64,000 nucleotides of DNA, from the NCBI GenBank assembly GCA_903828455.1, contig CAIKMJ010000027.1, positions 1 through 64,000 of the forward strand. Reading direction: 5' to 3'. Positions 59,967 to 64,000 of this stretch are shown here, in pieces (the stretch's first letter is position 1; every line of letters starts with the position of its first letter). The position numbers were made by a program, and so were the translations under genes. The notes under the pieces were generated by a model that was not told the DNA's origin, searched no databases, and worked only from the letters and a program-made list of their open reading frames with translations. The DNA comes from an uncultured Acidobacteriia bacterium. GTDB taxonomy: Bacteria; Acidobacteriota; Terriglobia; Bryobacterales; Bryobacteraceae.

Positions 59967-62470
59967 CGGTGGCGCGTAAACCGGAGGTGATGAGTCCGGC
60001 CGGGTACTGGCCGCAGTTGCGGGCGGCGGTGGAGGCGGGGGCGGACGCGGTTTACTTCGGGCTGAAGCATTTCACGGCGCGGGCGAAGGTTGGGTTTGCG
60101 CTCGATGAACTGCCGGAGGTGATGCGCACGCTGCACGGGCGCGGGGTGCGCGGCTACATTACGTTCAACACGCTGATCTTCGAACATGAACTGCGGGAGG
60201 CGGCGAAGACGGCGGTGGCGGTGGCCGAGGCGGGCGTGGATGCGCTGATTGTGCAGGACGCCGGGATGCTGGGGCTGCTGCACCGGACGGTGCCGGGCAT
60301 GGAGCTGCATGCCAGCACGCAGATGAGCATTACCGATGCGGAGGGCGCGCGGTTTGCGCTGAAGCTGGGGGCGCAGCGGGTGACGCTGGCGCGCGAGCTT
60401 TCGATCGCGGAAGTGAAGCGGATTTACGAGCAGACCGGGTGCGAGCTGGAGATGTTCGTACACGGGGCGCTGTGCGTGGCGTACTCCGGCCAGTGTTTTT
60501 CAAGCGAGGCGTGGGGCGGACGCAGCGCCAACCGCGGGCAGTGCGCGCAGGCCTGCCGGCTGCCGTACGAACTGATGGTGGACGGGCGCGAAGAGCCGCT
60601 GGGCGAGGCGCGGTATCTGCTGTCGCCGGGCGATCTGTACACGCTGAAGCAGGTGCCGGAGATTGTGGCATCCGGCGTGGGGGCGCTGAAGATCGAGGGC
60701 CGTTACAAGGACGCCGAGTATGTGGCGCTGACGACGGCGGCGTATCGCAAGGCGGTGGACGAAGCGTGGGCGGGGCGCGAGGTGAAGGTGACGGCGGCCG
60801 AGGAGATGCGGCTGGAGCAGGTGTATTCGCGCGGGCTGGGGTCTTACTTCGCGACGGGGACGAATCATCAGGCGGTGGTGCGGGGCCGGGCGCCGAGGCA
60901 TCGCGGGGTGCGGATGGGGCGGGTGGAGCAGGTGACGGAGGATTCGGTCGTCATTGTAAAGAGTTCGGCGGCGGAGCTGCGCGAGGGCGACGGGCTGGTG
61001 TTCGATGCGGCGGACTGGCGGAGTCCGGAGGAGCCGGAAGAGGGCGGGCGGGTGTATGAGATTCAGCGTCAAAAAGGCGGGCGGCTGGAGCTGAGGTTCG
61101 GCAACCGGGCGGTGCGGTTCGAGCGCATACGGGCGGGCGACCTGGTGTGGCGCAGCAGCTCGCCGGAGGTGACGCAGGCGGCGCGGGTATACACGGAAGC
61201 CGCGATGCCGGTGCAGCGGCGCCGGGTGGATGTGCGGGTGCGGGCGCGCGAGGGTGAGCGGCTGAGGGCGGAGTGGAGCGTGGCGGGGCAGTTGCCGGCG
61301 AGCGCGGTGGTGGAATCGGCGGCGGCGCTGGGCCGCGCGGATAAGCGAGGGCTGGGCGTTGAGGCGCTGCGGGAGCAGTTCGGGCGGCTGGGCGGGACGG
61401 CGTACGAACTGGGAGAGCTCGAACTGGATGTGGAGGGGATGCCGTTTGCTCCGGTGTCGCTGCTGAATCAGCTGCGTCGCGAGGCGGTGGAGAGGCTGGA
61501 CGCGGCGGCGACGCTACGGCCGGCGCGCGAGGTGGGCGATCCGGCGAAGGAGCTGGAGCGCGTTGCGGCGAAGGGCGAAGCCGGGGCGGCAGCGGCGGGC
61601 GAGTGCGAACTGCATGTGCTGGTGCGGACGGCGGAGCAGCTGGAGGCGGCGCTGAAGGCGCGGCCGGCTTCGATTACGCTCGATTACCTGGATCTGTACG
61701 GGTTGCGGCCGTCGGTGGAGCGGGTGCGGGCGGCGGGGGTGGCGGTGCGGGTGGCGAGTCCGCGGGTGCTGAAGCCGGGCGAGGCGAAGATCGTGGATTT
61801 TCTGGTGAGTCTGGATTGCCCGATTCTGGTGAGGGCGACGGGGATTCTGAACGCGCTGCGGGAGCGGGAGGCGCGGGTGGTCATTGGAGACTTCAGTCTG
61901 AATACGGCCAATTCGCTGTCGGCGGCAGAGTATCTGGCGCTGGGGGTGGAGCGGCTGACGCCGACGCACGATCTGAATGCCGAGCAGGTGGCGGGGCTGG
62001 CGCGCGGGGCGGGGAGCGGCAGGATCGAGGCGATTGTGTATCAGCATCTGCCGGTATTTCACACGGAGCATTGTGTGTTCTGCCGGTTTCTTTCGAGCGG
62101 AACCAGTTATAAAGACTGCGGGCGGCCGTGCGAGAAGCATCGCGTGGAGCTGCGCGACCAGGCGGGGCGGCTGCATCCGGTGATGGCGGACGTGGGGTGC
62201 CGCAATACGGTGTTCGGAGCGGAGGCGCAGGAGGCGAGCGCGCATCTGGAGGCGTGGCGCAGGGCGGGGATCCGGCACTTCCGGCTGGAGTTTGCGCACG
62301 AAACGGCGGAGGAGGCGGGCGAGGTGACCGGGCTGTTCGCGCAGGCCATTGCGGGAAAGATGACGGGCGCGGAGCTGGGGCGGCGGCTGAAGGCGATTGC
62401 GCCGGGCGGGACAACGCAGGGGAGTTTGCACGTGGCGCCGCGCTACGATGTGCTGCCGGTATTGCAGTAA
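59963..62470 (+). CDS. U32-family peptidase, RlhA/TrhP-like
   Basis: Large 835-residue protein of the YdcP/RlhA type. Such enzymes hydroxylate 23S rRNA C2501 (RlhA) or tRNA U34 (TrhP) in Escherichia coli. The N-terminal TIM-barrel includes PEVMSPAGYWPQLRAAVEAGADAVYFGLKHF and the cysteine-rich signature CVAYSGQCFSSEAWGGRSANRGQCAQACRLPYEL; the C terminus has a second Cys cluster (HTEHCVFCRFLSSGTSYKDCGRPCEKHR, DVGCRNTVF) beyond the DUF3656-like middle. Start is GTG 59963 (overlapping the previous stop) or GTG 59969, which has GGAG 5 bases upstream. It uses strongly G-ending codons. Confidence 0.88.
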   Translation: MTVARKPEVMSPAGYWPQLRAAVEAGADAVYFGLKHFTARAKVGFALDELPEVMRTLHGRGVRGYITFNTLIFEHELREAAKTAVAVAEAGVDALIVQDAGMLGLLHRTVPGMELHASTQMSITDAEGARFALKLGAQRVTLARELSIAEVKRIYEQTGCELEMFVHGALCVAYSGQCFSSEAWGGRSANRGQCAQACRLPYELMVDGREEPLGEARYLLSPGDLYTLKQVPEIVASGVGALKIEGRYKDAEYVALTTAAYRKAVDEAWAGREVKVTAAEEMRLEQVYSRGLGSYFATGTNHQAVVRGRAPRHRGVRMGRVEQVTEDSVVIVKSSAAELREGDGLVFDAADWRSPEEPEEGGRVYEIQRQKGGRLELRFGNRAVRFERIRAGDLVWRSSSPEVTQAARVYTEAAMPVQRRRVDVRVRAREGERLRAEWSVAGQLPASAVVESAAALGRADKRGLGVEALREQFGRLGGTAYELGELELDVEGMPFAPVSLLNQLRREAVERLDAAATLRPAREVGDPAKELERVAAKGEAGAAAAGECELHVLVRTAEQLEAALKARPASITLDYLDLYGLRPSVERVRAAGVAVRVASPRVLKPGEAKIVDFLVSLDCPILVRATGILNALREREARVVIGDFSLNTANSLSAAEYLALGVERLTPTHDLNAEQVAGLARGAGSGRIEAIVYQHLPVFHTEHCVFCRFLSSGTSYKDCGRPCEKHRVELRDQAGRLHPVMADVGCRNTVFGAEAQEASAHLEAWRRAGIRHFRLEFAHETAEEAGEVTGLFAQAIAGKMTGAELGRRLKAIAPGGTTQGSLHVAPRYDVLPVLQ

Positions 62471-62548
62471 GAGCGGGCGGGCGGCGGGGAGCGGGCGTTT
62501 TGCCAGTGTGGCGGGGCTTTGGTATGCTGAGCCTCGGAAGGAATCCAA

Positions 62549-63142
62549 ATGAACATGAAAATGACCTACGTTTTTGGCGCGGTGGGGCTGCTGGCGATTG
62601 CGAGCCTCGGGATCGGACTGGCGCAGGCGCCGGCCGGCGGCGGCGAGAAGAAGGCGGCGACGCCCGGCCTGACGCTGACGTCGAGCGATTTTGAAGACGG
62701 CGGCATCATCCCGAACCGGTTTACGCAGGCCGATCCCAATGCGGTTTCGCCGAAGCTGGACTGGACGAACGTGCCGGAGGGCACGGTGAGTTTCACGCTG
62801 ATTTTCCACGATCCGGATGCGGCGCTGCAGAAGAAGACCGACGACGTGCTGCACTGGATGATCTTCAACATTCCGGGCACGGCGAAGGGTCTGCCGCAGG
62901 GCGTGCAGAAGGTTGCGACGATGCCGGACGGGACGGTGCAGGGCAAGAACCGGGCGGGTAATGTGGGCTACATGGGTCCGGGCGCGCCGGCGCAGGGTCC
63001 GTATCATCACTACACGTTCGAGCTGTTCGCGCTGGATACGAAGCTGGACCTGAAAGAAGATGCGACGCGGGCGGATGTGCTGAAGGCGCTCGACGGGCAT
63101 ATTCTGGGCAAGGGCGTGCTGGAAGGCCGGTTCCATCGCTAG
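62549..63142 (+). CDS. Exported YbhB/YbcL Raf-kinase-inhibitor-like protein
   Basis: Phosphatidylethanolamine-binding-protein fold, 197 residues. Signal peptide MTYVFGAVGLLAIASLGIGLAQAP after a short Met-rich start. PEBP motifs: GIIPNRFTQADPNAVSPKLDWTNVPEGTVSFTLIFHDPDAAL, VLHWMIFNIPGTAKGLPQGV, GYMGPGAPAQGPYHHYTFELFALD (ligand-binding DPD and GP-x-HHY). Function in bacteria is poorly defined. Separate from the peptidase gene by 78 bp. Confidence 0.9.
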   Translation: MNMKMTYVFGAVGLLAIASLGIGLAQAPAGGGEKKAATPGLTLTSSDFEDGGIIPNRFTQADPNAVSPKLDWTNVPEGTVSFTLIFHDPDAALQKKTDDVLHWMIFNIPGTAKGLPQGVQKVATMPDGTVQGKNRAGNVGYMGPGAPAQGPYHHYTFELFALDTKLDLKEDATRADVLKALDGHILGKGVLEGRFHR

Positions 63143-63201
63143 AAAGATCGCCAGAAAGAAAGCCGAACCGAGGCAATGACGCGGCGGCGGGCCCTTGCGG
63201 G

Positions 63202-63251
63202 CTTCGCCGCCGTTTGTTTTGAGGGACTTCGCCGCCGTTTGTTTTGAGGGA
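63202..63251. repeat. Two 25-bp direct repeats
   Basis: The 25-mer starting CTTCGCCGCCGTTTGTTTTG occurs at 63202-63226 and 63227-63251, identical. Intergenic, before the last gene. Confidence 0.9.
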
Positions 63252-63325
63252 CATGGGGGGCTGGCGGGGCGGCCCTATCCGAAGTCGATCTTGACCGCTT
63301 GCGGGGGTGCGCCGAGACTGGGAAC

Positions 63326-64000
63326 ATGTCGCGTACCGGCCGAGCCGGCGTCATCATCCTTTGCCTCGCCGGACTGGCGGTGAATGCCGCGCTGATCGGG
63401 CCGGCGTGGATCTATACGGCGACGGCGCAGACGGACTTCATGGATCTGTACGCGGGCGGCAGGCTGGCGTTCACGCACGATCTGTATGTGCCGGCGAAGG
63501 TGATGGAGGCCGAGCTGCAGGCGGAAGGCAAGTACAGCCCGACGCGGCTGTTCATGCGGCTGCCGTGTTTTTCGCTGTTCTACTGGCCGCTGGCGCAGTT
63601 GCCGTATCAGGCGGCGTCGAGAGTCTGGGAGGCGCTGTGCGGGCTCAGCGTGGCGGCCTTCGCGATGCTTTGGCCGGCGCGGCGACGATGGCACACGGCG
63701 GTGGCCTGCAGCTGGTGTCTGCCGCTGATGATGACGGTGGCGGAGGGGCAGGACATTGGCTTTGTGCTGCTGGCGATGGCGGGTTCGGCAATGCTGCTGC
63801 TGCGGCGGCGCGCGGGGCTGGCCGGCGCGGTGGCGTCGCTGTGCCTGGCGAAGTTCCACCTGTTTCTGCTGGTGCCGGTGTGGATCTGCGCGCGGAAGCA
63901 ATGGCGGTTTGCGCGGGGGCTGGCGGCGGGATGCGCGGGGCTGGGGGCGCTGTGCTTTGTGGCGGGCGGAATGGACTGGCCGCTGCGGTACTACGCGCTG
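63326..64000 (+). CDS. Membrane glycosyltransferase-like protein (GT87/DUF2029 type), partial
   Basis: First 225 codons, cut by the right edge. The visible part has about five hydrophobic segments, starting RAGVIILCLAGLAVNAALIGPAWIY, with the acidic loop TDFMDLYAGGRLAFTHDLYVP (the aspartates characteristic of the large family of membrane mannosyltransferases with DUF2029/GT87), then FSLFYWPLAQLP and MMTVAEGQDIGFVLLAMAG. Polyprenyl-phosphate-sugar-dependent glycosylation is the family role; the acceptor is unknown. The start ATG 63326 lacks a strong Shine-Dalgarno. Confidence 0.78.
   Translation, partial: MSRTGRAGVIILCLAGLAVNAALIGPAWIYTATAQTDFMDLYAGGRLAFTHDLYVPAKVMEAELQAEGKYSPTRLFMRLPCFSLFYWPLAQLPYQAASRVWEALCGLSVAAFAMLWPARRRWHTAVACSWCLPLMMTVAEGQDIGFVLLAMAGSAMLLLRRRAGLAGAVASLCLAKFHLFLLVPVWICARKQWRFARGLAAGCAGLGALCFVAGGMDWPLRYYAL

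Overview
The window is a GC-rich bacterial chromosome segment, most likely from Acidobacteriota and probably the Solibacter/Bryobacter lineage (Bryobacterales). The evidence is a secreted TIG-repeat protein (40014-41678) whose C-terminal ~215 residues look like the domain family first described in Solibacter (TIGR03437 type), two very large Oar-like carboxypeptidase-regulatory/TonB-type outer-membrane proteins, a PEP-CTERM protein, a small Ala/Lys-rich histone-like protein, and an LptF-LptG fusion. The lineage call is inference from gene content, not from a marker-gene comparison.

Layout. 1-4 kb: gyrB (cut by the window edge), dnaN and dnaA, all on the minus strand, the classic origin-proximal cluster. 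4.3-6.8 kb: tRNA-Gly, an APS-reductase-type cysH overlapping cysC, a PHP phosphoesterase and tRNA-Arg(CCT). 6.8-12.5 kb: purD and mnmG transcribed divergently from starts only a few bases apart, then the segregation locus: four parS sites (two of them inside the mnmG 3' end), a phased 31-bp repeat array, parA and parB. 12.1-18.2 kb: a MerR regulator, an orphan CpaF/TadA ATPase, a DMT transporter, a PfkB sugar kinase and murJ. 18.2-25.3 kb: the first Oar-like protein, a coiled-coil zinc-ribbon protein, a membrane-linked coiled-coil protein with an amplified terminator, an SMP-30-type lactonase and a GNAT enzyme. 25.3-28.7 kb: an oxidative-stress block (bacilliredoxin, perR-type regulator, rubrerythrin, Fe-S reductase-like protein, DUF3501). 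28.7-33.3 kb: modA, the second Oar-like protein and a methyltransferase. 33.3-38.2 kb: a minus-strand chain of SurA-like isomerase, HD/OB ribonuclease, BlaI-type regulator, waaF and waaC. 38.3-46.7 kb: a ComEA-like HhH protein, ssb, DinB, the TIG protein, several minisatellites, a PEP-CTERM protein, tRNA-Arg(TCG), a CYTH protein and a radical-SAM/SPASM enzyme. 46.7-64 kb: hemL, a parvulin lipoprotein, purN-purM, dtd, the histone-like protein, a CDP-alcohol phosphotransferase, greA, the operon tldD-tldE-lptFG (both Tld proteins with export signals), a beta-propeller protein, a U32 peptidase, a PEBP protein and a truncated GT87-like membrane protein.

The most unusual item is the mnmG-parA intergenic region. 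A 14-bp core (GGCTTCGAAYGTGC) recurs with an exact 31-bp period, about three helical turns, in two opposite orientations on either side of a perfect parS site. The cores shift reading frame from copy to copy, so this is not coding; it looks like an array of sites for an unidentified DNA-binding protein at the centromere. A second recurring theme is promoters sitting directly on start codons (perR, mnmG/purD, the small gene at 46171), which suggests leaderless messages. The window also holds several lineage-specific-looking minisatellites of 39, 23, 18 and 17 bp.
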